Shown in pieces: positions 17,170 to 26,175 of a stretch of 64,000 nt of DNA. Both the position numbers and the translations under genes were made by a program. This stretch comes from Rhodococcus sovatensis (lineage in GTDB: Bacteria > Actinomycetota > Actinomycetes > Mycobacteriales > Mycobacteriaceae). Every line of letters begins with the position of its first letter. Position 1 is the stretch's first letter. The DNA lies in the NCBI RefSeq assembly GCF_037327425.1, contig NZ_CP147846.1, positions 558,001 to 622,000 on the forward strand. The letters run 5' to 3'. The notes beneath the pieces were generated by a model. That model was given only the letters and a program-made list of their open reading frames with translations. It was not told the DNA's origin and made no database searches.

Positions 17170-17457
17170 ATGAACATTCGCCGAATCACCGCCACACTCG
17201 CAGCCGCAGCCTTCGTGACGGGCGCAGGTGCATCGCTCGCGCACGCCGAACCGATCGATCCGGTCAACGGACCGGGTAGGGGATGCCCCATCGTCAACAC
17301 CGATTCCAACGGCAACGAGACGGTCACCTACGCCCATCCAGGCGATCGAAACGGTGTGCTGGTGTGCGGAAACGACGGGGAGTGGTCGTTCGGGCGCAAG
17401 GTGGGTGGCTACAACGGAGTCGTACAGGCCCCCAACGCCGGGGTAGCTCAGCGATGA
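17170..17457 (+). CDS. Small secreted protein with two cysteines
   Basis: ATG at 17170 is preceded by AAGGAGAT. The 95-residue product starts with a clear signal peptide (MNIRRITATLAAAAFVTGAG, cut after AHA). The mature part of about 70 residues has two cysteines (GRGCPIV and VLVCGND) that could form one disulfide. No family is recognised. Small exported proteins like this are common in mycolic-acid bacteria. Confidence 0.75.
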   Translation: MNIRRITATLAAAAFVTGAGASLAHAEPIDPVNGPGRGCPIVNTDSNGNETVTYAHPGDRNGVLVCGNDGEWSFGRKVGGYNGVVQAPNAGVAQR

Positions 17458-17475
17458 CCAGTCTTACCCAGGGCG

Positions 17476-17943
17476 TCAGACGAGTGCGGCGAACGACCTC
17501 AATTGCTCCATGACGAAGGCGTGGTCGTCGCGATGCGGGAGCCCGGAGACCCCGACGTATCCCACTATCCCGACGCCCGTCACGACGATCGGCACGACCC
17601 CTCCGGCTGCGGTGAACTGCTCGGTCGGAAGGTGCGACTGGGTGTCGAAGTCACGGCCCGTGGCAACGAAGAACTCGTGCACACCCATCGAGCTTCGTCC
17701 GTATCGTCTGGCAGATCCCAACTTTCGGGACAGCCAGTGGTCGTTCTCCGGATACGAACCGGGCAACGCCGCATGGAAAGCACGCTGATCGCCGTGCACG
17801 ATACCGATGACCAGCGGCAAACTCCGGAACACTGCGGCCTCGCGCATCCGGCATCCGAGGGCCCAGGCGTCGTCGTAGTCGAACCTGCGGAGACGGACGG
17901 CCTGCTCGTCGGCGGTTACCGCGTCCAGACCCGGGGTGCTCAT
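17476..17943 (-). CDS. UPF0303 / haem-degrading-domain (HbpS-GlcG fold) protein
   Basis: A 155-residue protein with the typical UPF0303 elements: ALGCRMREAAVFRSLPLVIG, FHAALPGSYPENDHWLSRK, GRSSMGVHEFF and the C-terminal GVSGLPHRDDHAFV. Related domains bind haem or small cofactors, and their function within sugar operons is unknown. Its start overlaps the aldo/keto reductase stop by 4 bp, so it is the last gene of the sugar-acid operon. Confidence 0.82.
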   Translation of the reverse strand: MSTPGLDAVTADEQAVRLRRFDYDDAWALGCRMREAAVFRSLPLVIGIVHGDQRAFHAALPGSYPENDHWLSRKLGSARRYGRSSMGVHEFFVATGRDFDTQSHLPTEQFTAAGGVVPIVVTGVGIVGYVGVSGLPHRDDHAFVMEQLRSFAALV

Positions 17944-18992
17944 GCGGTCGAGGAAGCGAGCCAGATGTTCAGCTCTCCGTCGACGGCGAACTCGTCGATC
18001 TCAGCCAGTTCGTCCGTCGTGAATTCTGGGCTCTGCATGGCGAGCACGCTGTCTGCCAACTGGCTCGGGCGCGACGCACCGACGAGCACCGACGAGATCT
18101 GTGGCTTCCGGAGAACCCAGGCGAGCGCCATCTGAGCGAGCGGTTGTCCGCGACGCTCGGCGATCTTGTTCAGTGCGGCGACATTGTGCAGGTTTCTCTC
18201 CGAGAGCATGCCGTCGCGCAGCGTCTTTCCCTGAGTTGCACGTGACCCTTCGGGAATGCCGTTCAAGTACTTCGTGGTCAGCAGACCTTGAGCGAGTGCC
18301 GAGAACGCAATGCAGCCGATGCCCTCGTCGGCCAAGGTGCGCAGTAAGGACGGCTCGCCGTCTTCGACCCACCGATTGAGCAACGAGTACGACGGTTGGT
18401 GGATTGCCAGCGGAGTTCCGAGTTCCCGCATGAGCCGTGCGATTTCGAGGGTACGGGCGGCGGAATACGACGAGATCCCGGCGTAGCGTGCCTTTCCGGA
18501 GCGGACCGCCGAGTCGAGTGCGCGTGCGGTTTCTTCGAGCGGGGTATTCGGATCGTATCGATGGCTGTAGAAGATGTCGACGTAGTCGAGTCGTGTACTG
18601 GTGAGTGAGTGATCGAGGCTTCCGAGCATGTACTTCGCCCCGCCTCCGCGTCCGTATGGGCCGGGGAAGAAATCGTAGCCCGCTTTGGTCGAGACCACGA
18701 TCTCGTCGCGGAGATTCGCGAAGTCTTCGGCGAGGACACGCCCGACGTTCTTCTCGGCCGAGCCCAACGGAGGGCCGTAGCCGTTGGCCAGATCGAAATG
18801 GGTGATGCCGAGATCGAATGCAGCGCGGATGATCTCACGCTGGTTCTGGATGGGGGTGTCGTCGCCGAAGTTGTGCCACATTCCGAGTGAGACGCCGGGA
18901 AGTAGAAGGCCGGAGTTGCCGACGGGCCGATACTCCATCGTGTCGTACCGAGTCGGGGCCGGGGTGTAGGTGTCGGTGAGATGAGAATGCAT
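17940..18992 (-). CDS. Aldo/keto reductase (YghZ-like)
   Basis: The start at 18992 (MHSHLTDTYTPAP) follows ATAGGAGCC. The 350-residue protein has the AKR barrel with LANGYGPPLGSAEKNVGR (catalytic Tyr region), STKAGYDFFPGPYG (catalytic Lys) and FYSHRYDPNTPLEE. The GSLDHSLTSTRLDYVDIF segment and overall wording are those of the YghZ / L-glyceraldehyde-3-phosphate reductase group, which reduces aldehydes with NADPH. In this operon it could reduce the aldehyde product of the adjacent aldolase. Confidence 0.88.
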   Translation of the reverse strand: MHSHLTDTYTPAPTRYDTMEYRPVGNSGLLLPGVSLGMWHNFGDDTPIQNQREIIRAAFDLGITHFDLANGYGPPLGSAEKNVGRVLAEDFANLRDEIVVSTKAGYDFFPGPYGRGGGAKYMLGSLDHSLTSTRLDYVDIFYSHRYDPNTPLEETARALDSAVRSGKARYAGISSYSAARTLEIARLMRELGTPLAIHQPSYSLLNRWVEDGEPSLLRTLADEGIGCIAFSALAQGLLTTKYLNGIPEGSRATQGKTLRDGMLSERNLHNVAALNKIAERRGQPLAQMALAWVLRKPQISSVLVGASRPSQLADSVLAMQSPEFTTDELAEIDEFAVDGELNIWLASSTA

Positions 18993-19005
18993 GCGGGTGA
19001 GGCTC

Positions 19006-19617
19006 CTATCGAGATACGAAAAGGTCGGTGAGCAGTTCGATCTGGGAATCGTCTTCGAGCGCCGATCCGACAGCGACGACATCAGCGCCTGCTCCGAGAT
19101 AATCGGGCGCATTGCGGGCGTTCATGCCACCGGTCGCGACGAATCGCAGCTCGGGGAACGGGCCCTTCATCGCCGCGAACCAGGCTGCGCCGAGCACCGA
19201 TGCGGGGAAGGCCTTCACCCAGCCCAGTCCGAACGCGGCCGCATTCTGAACATCGGTTCCGGTGGCGACGCCGGGTAGATGTGGCATCCCCGCGTCCACA
19301 CTCGCCTGTGCGACAACAGGATCGAAGCCGGGTGCAACGGTGAACGATGCACCCGATGCATGGGCAATGGCAACGAGTTCCGTTGTCACGACCGTTCCGG
19401 CGCCAACTGTCATGCCGCGATCCGTTGCGGCTTCGGCTACGGCGACCAAAGCCGCAACAGCGGCCGGAGTTTGAATGGGTACTTCGATACAGGTGATGCC
19501 TGCGTCCCACCCACGGTGGGCGAGTTCGACGGTTCGGGCGGGGGAGAATCCGCGCAAAATCGCCATCACCGGTACCGAAGTGAATGCCTCGTCGAACCAC
19601 GCGTTCATGGTCTCCAT
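19006..19617 (-). CDS. KDPG-aldolase-family class I aldolase
   Basis: ATG 19617 is preferred because AAGGAGCTCGG precedes it, though MNAWFDE at 19608 would give a clean ATGA overlap with the IclR stop. The 203-residue TIM barrel carries PVMAILRGFSPA, GITCIEVPIQTP (catalytic Glu), VGAGTVVT, and the Schiff-base lysine in WVKAFPAS, then ATGGMNA. The family cleaves 2-keto-3-deoxy-6-phospho sugar acids to pyruvate and an aldehyde phosphate. With the kinase at 20382 it forms a kinase-aldolase pair. Confidence 0.9.
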   Translation of the reverse strand: METMNAWFDEAFTSVPVMAILRGFSPARTVELAHRGWDAGITCIEVPIQTPAAVAALVAVAEAATDRGMTVGAGTVVTTELVAIAHASGASFTVAPGFDPVVAQASVDAGMPHLPGVATGTDVQNAAAFGLGWVKAFPASVLGAAWFAAMKGPFPELRFVATGGMNARNAPDYLGAGADVVAVGSALEDDSQIELLTDLFVSR

Positions 19618-20348
19618 CCGAGCTCCTTCGAAACGTTGTCGGTTACTGCACGTAGATCGGGCAGTAGTGATTCGAGGGCCGCGAGGTCGGCGCGACCCTT
19701 GAGAGAAGTGACAGACACAGCGGCGACGACGCGATTGCTGGCGTCGCGCACAGGCATGGCGATGCAGTTGACGTAGTCCTCGTACTCTGCATCGTCGACG
19801 GACCAACCACGTTCGGCGACGACGGCTAGTTCGGCATCGAAGCGACTGCGCGAAGTGATCGTCGTCGACGTGTGCTTCTCGAAATCAGCAGCAGCCATGA
19901 CGGAGTCGACGACATCCTGGGTCTGGAAGGCGAGAATCGCCTTGCTGACACCCGCAGTGTGCAGACAGACCGATGCGCCGATCTGGGAGAACAGTTTGAT
20001 CATTCCCGGCTGTTCGATCTTGTCGACGTAGATGATTCGCCGTCCCTCGAGCGCTGCCAGGTGAATAGTGTGCGAGCATTGTTCACCCAGGCGGACGAGG
20101 TAGGGACGGGCCACGTTGGCGAAGTCGAACTGTTCCCGTGCCGCGTTGGCGAGCCCGGCGAGCCGGTACCCCACACTGTATTTCCCGTCCTCACGCTTTC
20201 GCGTCAAGCCGTAGTCGGTCAGCGTCTGCAGCACACGCAGAGCCGTAGACCGGTGAACATCGAGGTGAGCGGCGACTTCGCTCTGAGTCCTCGGCGCCAG
20301 GGCGACGAACTCCAAGATCTCGACGGCGCGTTCCACGCTCTGCGACAC
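19605..20348 (-). CDS. IclR-family regulator of the sugar-acid operon
   Basis: A 247-residue protein with an N-terminal winged helix (RAVEILEFVALAPRTQSEVA, HLDVHRSTALRVLQTLTDYG) and a C-terminal effector-binding IclR domain (VRLGEQCSHTIHLAALEGRR, YEDYVNCIAMPVRD). It sits inside the operon it presumably controls, 33 bp after the kinase and overlapping the aldolase. The palindrome at 24304-24322 ahead of tctC is a likely operator. Confidence 0.92.
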   Translation of the reverse strand: MSQSVERAVEILEFVALAPRTQSEVAAHLDVHRSTALRVLQTLTDYGLTRKREDGKYSVGYRLAGLANAAREQFDFANVARPYLVRLGEQCSHTIHLAALEGRRIIYVDKIEQPGMIKLFSQIGASVCLHTAGVSKAILAFQTQDVVDSVMAAADFEKHTSTTITSRSRFDAELAVVAERGWSVDDAEYEDYVNCIAMPVRDASNRVVAAVSVTSLKGRADLAALESLLPDLRAVTDNVSKELGWRP

Positions 20349-20381
20349 TCGAATGCTCCTTCGGAAGTGGGGTCGGCTCGA

Positions 20382-21293
20382 TCATGCGTCGAGGCCGGCG
20401 GCTGGGACGAAGTCGTTGGTGCTCGACAACGCCCGTGCTGCTAGATCGTGCCCCATCGACAGGCGTCCGTGGGCATCCTTGCCGCTCGACAACCCCGATA
20501 GGTATCCCGCGGCGAACGCGTCGCCGGCACCGACGACTTCGACCACATCGACCGTGTGCGCCGCAACGAACACTGTTCCGGACGAGGTGAACTCGGTGGC
20601 GCCGACGTCGCCGTCCTTGACCACCAACGTGCCTGCCCGGCGATGTTCGGTCCCGATCAGCGCCGCGATCGAGTGTGCGTCGGTGGTACCCCACAGCGCG
20701 GCAGCTTCGTCGCGCCCGACGAACGTGATGTCGGCTCGCCGAGCGAGGTCGAGCAGTATCGGCGACGCGCGTTCGACTTCCCACACACCTCGTCGGTAGT
20801 TGACGTCGAAGGATATTCGCGTCGGTGATCCCTCGCAGAGGTCGAACAACGCAGTCATCATCGCCGCGCAGGAGTCGGACAAACCTGCGTTGATTCCGGA
20901 AACATGCACGATGGACACCTCGCGCAGCGGCAACCCGTCGAGCGTTGCCGGAGACATGAGCGAGGCAGCGGACCCGCGCCGGTAGTAGTGAACCGTCGTT
21001 GCGCCATCGTCGGGATCCTTGAAGTAGACCCCAGTGGGGGCGGAGTCGAGAATCGTGACGTGGCTGGTGTCGACGCCGTGTGCCGCGATTTCGTCGACGA
21101 TGCGTTTTCCGAGCGGGTCGTTCCCCACGCTGCTGGCCCAGGCGACGCTGTGTCCCTGTTCTGCGAGATACAGCGCAACAGTGGACTCGGCGCCTCCCAT
21201 GTGCAGGGTGAACAGATCGGCTGATGCCAACGGTGTCGCATCGACGGGCGCGACGAGCGTCATGGTCTCGCCGATGCACAGGATCTCAGGCAT
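20382..21293 (-). CDS. PfkB-family sugar-acid kinase (2-keto-3-deoxygluconate kinase type)
   Basis: A 303-residue ribokinase-fold protein. It has the N-terminal GGAESTVALYLAEQG substrate lid, YYRRGSAASLMSP (found in KDG kinases), SFDVNYRRGVW and the PfkB signature VVGAGDAFAAGYLSGL with the catalytic aspartate. With a KDPG-type aldolase next door, the reaction KDG + ATP to KDPG is the best guess, though galactonate-derived KDGal cannot be excluded. It overlaps the TctA stop by 8 bp. Confidence 0.88.
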   Translation of the reverse strand: MPEILCIGETMTLVAPVDATPLASADLFTLHMGGAESTVALYLAEQGHSVAWASSVGNDPLGKRIVDEIAAHGVDTSHVTILDSAPTGVYFKDPDDGATTVHYYRRGSAASLMSPATLDGLPLREVSIVHVSGINAGLSDSCAAMMTALFDLCEGSPTRISFDVNYRRGVWEVERASPILLDLARRADITFVGRDEAAALWGTTDAHSIAALIGTEHRRAGTLVVKDGDVGATEFTSSGTVFVAAHTVDVVEVVGAGDAFAAGYLSGLSSGKDAHGRLSMGHDLAARALSSTNDFVPAAGLDA

Positions 21294-22791
21294 CGGCTCG
21301 CTCCCCGGCTCCTCGCCGCGAACCCTTCTTCAGACCCGTGCGGATGTACGGTCCGAGTACCGCGAGTGCACTGAGCACCAGGAGCGCAACGGCGATGCCG
21401 CTGGTGTAGATGCTGGCGGCGCCGTCGATCAGGAATGCGCGACGGATGTTGCTCTCGGCAAGCGGTCCGAGGATGAGACCGAGGACGAGGGGTCCTGCTG
21501 GAAATCCGTTGCGCCGCAGTGCCAATCCAAGAAGTCCGAATACAAGCATCAATCCGACGTCGAATGCACTGTTCTGGACCGCGTACGTTCCGACCATGCA
21601 GAAGGTGATGATGACCGCCCACAAGTACTTCTGGGGTAGATCGAGAAGTTTGATCACACCGCGCATACGCACCAGGGCGAGAGCGAGCGCGGCGAAGGTT
21701 GCAAGCAACATGATGGCGGCAAGGCTGTAGACGAGGTCCGGCGAATCGACGAACAACGCGGGCCCTGGCTGGAGGCCCCAGATGACCATCGAACCGATCA
21801 TCACAGCCATGACGGCATCGCCCGGCACACCCAGCGCGAGTGTTGTGGTGAGTGACCCGCCCATGGTTGCGGTGCTGGCCGTATCCGCAGCGGCGAGACC
21901 TTCGAGTGAACCCTTCCCGAACTTCTCGGGAGTCTTCGATGCACGTCGAGCCTGGTCCCACGAGACGATACCGGCAATGTCGCCACCGGCGGCAGGTACG
22001 ACACCGACCACCGCGCCCACTCCGGATCCGATGAGTGCCGGCTTGACCAGTTCACGCCGTTCCGCCCGGTTCGGCCACCACTTTCCGAGCTGTGTTATCG
22101 GCGCAGGGACGATGGTCGGGTGGCGGCTGATCATCTGGTTGAACACCTCGGCGATTCCGAACAGCCCCACGATCGCGGCAATGAACGGGATACCGGAACT
22201 GAGCTCGTTCAGGCCGAACGTGAATCGACCGTCGCCGGTGATCGGGTCTCGGCCGACAGTACCCAGGAGCAACCCGAGAATACCCGCGAACAGACCTTTG
22301 ACGACACGACCACCGGATACGCCGATCATCATGGTCATTCCGAAGACGACGAGTGCGAACATCTCGGCGGGCCCGAACCGAAGCGCGATGCTCGCGATGG
22401 GTTGAGCGGCGAAGATGAGAATGCAGATTCCGACGACGGATCCGACTGCCGACACCAGCGCGGAACTGGTGAGCGCGATTCCGGCTCTGCCCTGTTTCGC
22501 CATCGGGAAGCCGTCGAACGTGGTTGCGATCGAGGCCGGGGTGCCGGGCGTATTGATCAGGATGGACGGAACACGATCGCCGAATTGTGCTGCGACGTAG
22601 ATCGACAGGAGAACGGACAGACCTTGGAGCGGCTCCAGCGTCAGGGTGAAACCCGCAGCAAGTGCAACCGCCATTGCCGCGGTGATGCCGGGAACGGCGC
22701 CGACGAGTGTGCCGAGCAGAACACCGACGAGCAAGCAGACGCCGATGCTGGGGTCGAGGAGCGCGCTCAACCCTTCGGTAACCGCGTTCAC
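21286..22791 (-). CDS. TctA-family large permease subunit
   Basis: GTG 22791 makes a GTGA overlap with the TctB stop and gives a 501-residue protein of the expected family size. It has about 11-12 membrane helices and the conserved loops GAVPGITAAMAVALA, NTPGTPASIATTFDGFPMAK and GVVPAAGGDIAGIVSW, plus LGVPGDAVMAVM. TctA forms the translocation pathway of tripartite tricarboxylate-type transporters, driven by ion gradients. A longer upstream frame lies inside TctB and is not used. Confidence 0.92.
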   Translation of the reverse strand: MNAVTEGLSALLDPSIGVCLLVGVLLGTLVGAVPGITAAMAVALAAGFTLTLEPLQGLSVLLSIYVAAQFGDRVPSILINTPGTPASIATTFDGFPMAKQGRAGIALTSSALVSAVGSVVGICILIFAAQPIASIALRFGPAEMFALVVFGMTMMIGVSGGRVVKGLFAGILGLLLGTVGRDPITGDGRFTFGLNELSSGIPFIAAIVGLFGIAEVFNQMISRHPTIVPAPITQLGKWWPNRAERRELVKPALIGSGVGAVVGVVPAAGGDIAGIVSWDQARRASKTPEKFGKGSLEGLAAADTASTATMGGSLTTTLALGVPGDAVMAVMIGSMVIWGLQPGPALFVDSPDLVYSLAAIMLLATFAALALALVRMRGVIKLLDLPQKYLWAVIITFCMVGTYAVQNSAFDVGLMLVFGLLGLALRRNGFPAGPLVLGLILGPLAESNIRRAFLIDGAASIYTSGIAVALLVLSALAVLGPYIRTGLKKGSRRGAGERADA

Positions 22792-23297
22792 AGCGGTACC
22801 TGCAAGAGCAGACCGAATATCGCCCACAGGATCACCGTGGTGATCACTGGGAACACGGCGAGCGCCTTGATGCCACGGCCTCCGGATATCGCAGTGAGCC
22901 CGGCCAACAACACCACCGTCACGACGCGGAAGTCGAAGTACTGCCACGCAATTCCGTACACCGCGATGAGAGCCAACGTTGCTGCGAGTGCGAACGTCCC
23001 GGATTTCGTGATGGGCGGTTCGTCCGAGACGATGCGACTGATCACTGCCTGCACGATCAGAATCATCCCGATCACGACCATCGATACCGCCAGAGCCGTC
23101 GGCCACCACCGGGGACCGAAGGACTGCCCCTCACGGGCAACGTCGATTCGATTCGTCATGACGTAGACCGCAGCGCCGAGAAGCACCACGGCGAGCCCGA
23201 TCCCGACCTCGTACACCCTGCTGTTCGGGCGTCTCCCGCTCGGCTGAGCGTTTGCGGGCAGGTCGTCGGTGCTCACTCCGATGTCCTGGGTGGTCAT
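22788..23297 (-). CDS. TctB-family small permease subunit
   Basis: A 169-residue protein with a charged N-terminus and four membrane helices (VGIGLAVVLLGAAVYVM, FGPRWWPTALAVSMVVIG, two C-terminal ones). FGPRWWP is the recurring TctB motif after the first helix. It overlaps tctC by 4 bp (ATGA) and tctA by 4 bp. Confidence 0.88.
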   Translation of the reverse strand: MTTQDIGVSTDDLPANAQPSGRRPNSRVYEVGIGLAVVLLGAAVYVMTNRIDVAREGQSFGPRWWPTALAVSMVVIGMILIVQAVISRIVSDEPPITKSGTFALAATLALIAVYGIAWQYFDFRVVTVVLLAGLTAISGGRGIKALAVFPVITTVILWAIFGLLLQVPL

Positions 23298-24283
23298 TCC
23301 TGGGCCGCCAACTGTTCGAATCGAACCGATTCGGTTCCGACGAACGTGGTGGTCTCGTCAGCAGAACGATACAGGGGAAGATTGCCGCCGGATTCGATGA
23401 GATCGATGTATTCATCGGTGGCGGAGGCGGATTCGATGGACTCTTCGAGGCGCGTGGCCACGGCGTCCGGAAGTCCGGTTGGTGCGGCGATGACGGCCCA
23501 GCTGCCGATCACGACGTCGTGGCCGAGTTCGGTTGCCGTGGGAACGCCGGGTAAGGCAGGTGCCGACTCCTCGGTGAACACGGCAAGGACGCGTAGGCGA
23601 CCGTCGGAGTGCGCGGGTGCGGTTTCACCGATTCCGGCTACCACGGCGTCGACCTGCGACCCGACCGCGGCGGTGACCGCGGGCGCGCCACCGTCGAAAG
23701 GTACCCCGGTGAATTGGACGTCCGCTACTCGTCCGAGTTCGACTGCGCCTGCCTCCCAGATGGATCCAGGACCCGCGTTGGAGACGGTGATCGAGCCTGG
23801 GTCGGCCTTGGCAGCGGCAATGAGGTCGTCGAGTGTTCGGTACGGGCTGTTCGCCGGGACTGCGATGGTGCCGGGTTGAGAGTTGACCTGGCCCAGGAAG
23901 TCGTACGCCGCAGGGTCGATCGAGTATCCCTGGTGGCCGAGCAAGCTGACCTCGACCGGCAGGACGCCGATGGTGTAGCCGTCCGCGCTCTGGTCGGCGA
24001 GGTACTGCATGCCGATCGACCCTGCACCGCCGGGGCGATTCTCGACGATGACACTGACGCCGAGGTCGGCTTCCATCTGTTTGCCCAGGGTGCGAGCCGT
24101 CAGATCGGTCGCTCCGCCGGCCGCCGTCGGGGTGAGCAGGGTGATGTTCCCGCTGGGGAAGTCCTCCTCCGAGGAGCCGCCTCCGGATCGATCCGCACAT
24201 CCGGTGACCGATCCGATCAGGATCGCTGCTGCTGCTCCGCCGCTGACGAGTACGCGCATCGGACGAGTTGTTGAAGTGCTCAA
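23294..24283 (-). CDS. TctC-family periplasmic-type binding lipoprotein
   Basis: TTG 24283 is chosen because GGAGG lies 6 nt upstream, whereas ATG 24259 has no ribosome-binding site. The signal ends in a lipobox (GSVTGC). The body has LLTPTAAGGATDLTARTLGK, VENRPGGAGSIGMQYLA and VPANSPYRTLDDLIAAAKAD, all diagnostic of TctC solute-binding proteins. The ligand is probably a carboxylated sugar or keto-acid, judged from the downstream enzymes. It is the first gene of the eight-gene operon. Confidence 0.92.
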   Translation of the reverse strand: MSTSTTRPMRVLVSGGAAAAILIGSVTGCADRSGGGSSEEDFPSGNITLLTPTAAGGATDLTARTLGKQMEADLGVSVIVENRPGGAGSIGMQYLADQSADGYTIGVLPVEVSLLGHQGYSIDPAAYDFLGQVNSQPGTIAVPANSPYRTLDDLIAAAKADPGSITVSNAGPGSIWEAGAVELGRVADVQFTGVPFDGGAPAVTAAVGSQVDAVVAGIGETAPAHSDGRLRVLAVFTEESAPALPGVPTATELGHDVVIGSWAVIAAPTGLPDAVATRLEESIESASATDEYIDLIESGGNLPLYRSADETTTFVGTESVRFEQLAAQE

Positions 24284-24303
24284 AGGGTGCCTCCGAGTGA
24301 ATG

Positions 24304-24322
24304 TGTTGCACTGTGTGCAACA
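24304..24322. promoter_or_regulatory. 19-bp palindrome upstream of tctC, candidate IclR operator
   Basis: TGTTGCAC-TGT-GTGCAACA has perfect 8-bp arms. It is 21 bp upstream of the TctC start, and a degenerate second copy (GTTGCTCTCTGTGCAC) follows immediately. Position and symmetry suit binding by the operon's IclR regulator. No other element is recognised in 24284-24418. Confidence 0.6.
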
Positions 24323-24418
24323 GTGTTGCTCTCTGTGCACATACAGTAACTCATGTGTGACCCGAGGCATAGCAAATCTTTACTGTGATGCAGATCAACG
24401 AATGAGAATCCTGGGCTG

Positions 24419-25540
24419 CTACCTCGGCGCGTGCAGACGCGCGGCGGCAAAGGCTCCGACGGTTCCCAGCGTCAGGACGACCGTCGCGACGACGAAGGCG
24501 ACCGTGTAGGAGTCGCCGAGTGCAGGCGCCACCACAAGTGGTCCCAGAACCTGCCCGACGCCGTAGACCGCAGTCAAAGTTGCTGCCGTTCGTCCGAGCG
24601 GCAGTGCGGCGGCGGTGGTCAGCGTGAGCATGGTGATGCCCATGAATGTGCCGCCGAAGAGTACGGCCGAAACCACGGCGACCCCGGAACTATCGGAGAG
24701 CGCAGGCAACAGCGCAGAGATGGTCTGCAGCGCGAAGGCTGCAACGAGTGCTCGTCGCATCATGATTCGACGAGCGATGGCCTGCCACAGCACAGTCGCG
24801 GGAACTGCCGACAGTCCGACGACGATCCACACTGCCGGCCCGACCGACGAATTGCCATGCCCACCGACTGCGGCCACCAGGAAGGTGCCGACGATGATGT
24901 AGCCGAGACCCTCGAGGAAATACGCGGTCAGCAAGACGCGCCAGATCAGTCGCTGCCGAGTGGACGGTCCGGCGTCCTGATCGGAAAAGTGAGATTCTGC
25001 GTGTATGCGCAGAGTCAAGGCCGGTGCGATCAGCACTGCCGTCAGTAGTGCGGACGCAATCCACAACGCCTGCCATGAAAGGTGCGGTGCCGCAGCGAGT
25101 GTGAGAACTCCCGAGGCGGCGATCCCTGCGCCGACCCCGCCGAACGTGATGCCGGGGGACGAGCCAACCTGCTTGGCAACCGTACTCGCGCAGGCGAGGA
25201 ACACGACGGCACTTGCCAATCCGGCAATCAATCGCAGCAGCGAGAATGCAAAAGTATTGTCCACAAACGCCATTGCGACCTCGCTGGCGACGAGAATCGC
25301 AGCCCACGACCTGAACATGGATGTGCTGTTGAGTCCGGGGCGGATCGAGAGGGCCACCGCTCCCAGGAGGTAACCGGCGTAGTTCGCGGTTGCGATGACC
25401 GCACCGCTGCTCGGCGTCACACCCGCTGACTCGACCATGATGGGCAGAATCGGGGTGAAGACGAAGCGACCGACGCCCATGGCCGCGGCGAGCCCCGCAG
25501 CTGCCGCGATGGATACGCGCCGACCGTCGAGTTCGTTCAC
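24419..25540 (-). CDS. MFS transporter (YbfB/YjiJ-like)
   Basis: A 373-residue protein with about 12 hydrophobic helices. The N-terminal AAAMGVGRFVFTPILPIMVES and NYAGYLLGA are characteristic of the YbfB/YjiJ group of major facilitator proteins, whose substrates are unknown. It is transcribed toward the same side as the sugar-acid operon but ends 135 bp before it, with the operon promoter in between, so it is a separate unit. Confidence 0.85.
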   Translation of the reverse strand: MNELDGRRVSIAAAAGLAAAMGVGRFVFTPILPIMVESAGVTPSSGAVIATANYAGYLLGAVALSIRPGLNSTSMFRSWAAILVASEVAMAFVDNTFAFSLLRLIAGLASAVVFLACASTVAKQVGSSPGITFGGVGAGIAASGVLTLAAAPHLSWQALWIASALLTAVLIAPALTLRIHAESHFSDQDAGPSTRQRLIWRVLLTAYFLEGLGYIIVGTFLVAAVGGHGNSSVGPAVWIVVGLSAVPATVLWQAIARRIMMRRALVAAFALQTISALLPALSDSSGVAVVSAVLFGGTFMGITMLTLTTAAALPLGRTAATLTAVYGVGQVLGPLVVAPALGDSYTVAFVVATVVLTLGTVGAFAAARLHAPR

Positions 25541-25657
25541 GCAGCTAACGATACCTGCGCGGAATCGAGCGCCACGCCCACCTCGTCAGTAGGTGCGTGG
25601 CCCCCGACATCACGCGTGAGATCCCCGCTCTGGGGTGTCACCTCATGCAGGCGTACG

Positions 25658-26074
25658 TCATGCGCTTGCGCTGGAAATGTTCACCAGCCAGTTGATTCCG
25701 AACTTGTCGGTCAGCATTCCGAACGTGTCACCCCACGGCGCTGTGTTCAGGCCCATGGTGTTCTGTGCGCCGTCGGCGAGCTTGTTCCAGTATTCGGTGA
25801 GTTCGGCTTCGTCCTCGCCGCTCAGCGAGACCGAAATGTTGTCGCCCACGTTCAGGTTCATACTGGCCGGAGTGTCTGCGCCCATAAGTGTCAAGCCGGT
25901 TGGGGACTCGAGCTGGCCGTGCATGATCTGGTCCTTCTCGGCCGGATCCTCGCTCGCACCGAATTCGGCGAACGTGTTGAGGAGGAGTTCACCGCCGAAG
26001 ACGGTCTGGTAGAACTCCATCGCTTCCCGAGCGTTGCCGCGAAAGTTGAGGTATGGATTGAGTCGGGTGGGCAT
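25658..26074 (-). CDS. PhnB-like VOC-fold protein
   Basis: The start at 26074 (MPTRLNPYLNF) has GAGGAG about 6 nt upstream. The 138-residue protein reads NPYLNFRGNAREAMEFYQTVFGG, split across the usual VOC beta-alpha unit, followed by MHGQLESPTGLTLMGADTP and a C-terminal WGDTFGMLTDKFGINWLVN. This is the PhnB/DUF1428-like subgroup, which often lacks a complete metal site. Function is unknown. It is probably a monocistronic housekeeping-type gene. Confidence 0.88.
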   Translation of the reverse strand: MPTRLNPYLNFRGNAREAMEFYQTVFGGELLLNTFAEFGASEDPAEKDQIMHGQLESPTGLTLMGADTPASMNLNVGDNISVSLSGEDEAELTEYWNKLADGAQNTMGLNTAPWGDTFGMLTDKFGINWLVNISSASA

Positions 26075-26175
26075 GGTCATCTCCTCGTCGACGGGTACGA
26101 CGATCATCGTAGAGCGTCGGCTACGGCCCCACGCCGGATTGCCACCGTGTGCGAACAACTGCTGCCGAACGTGGC

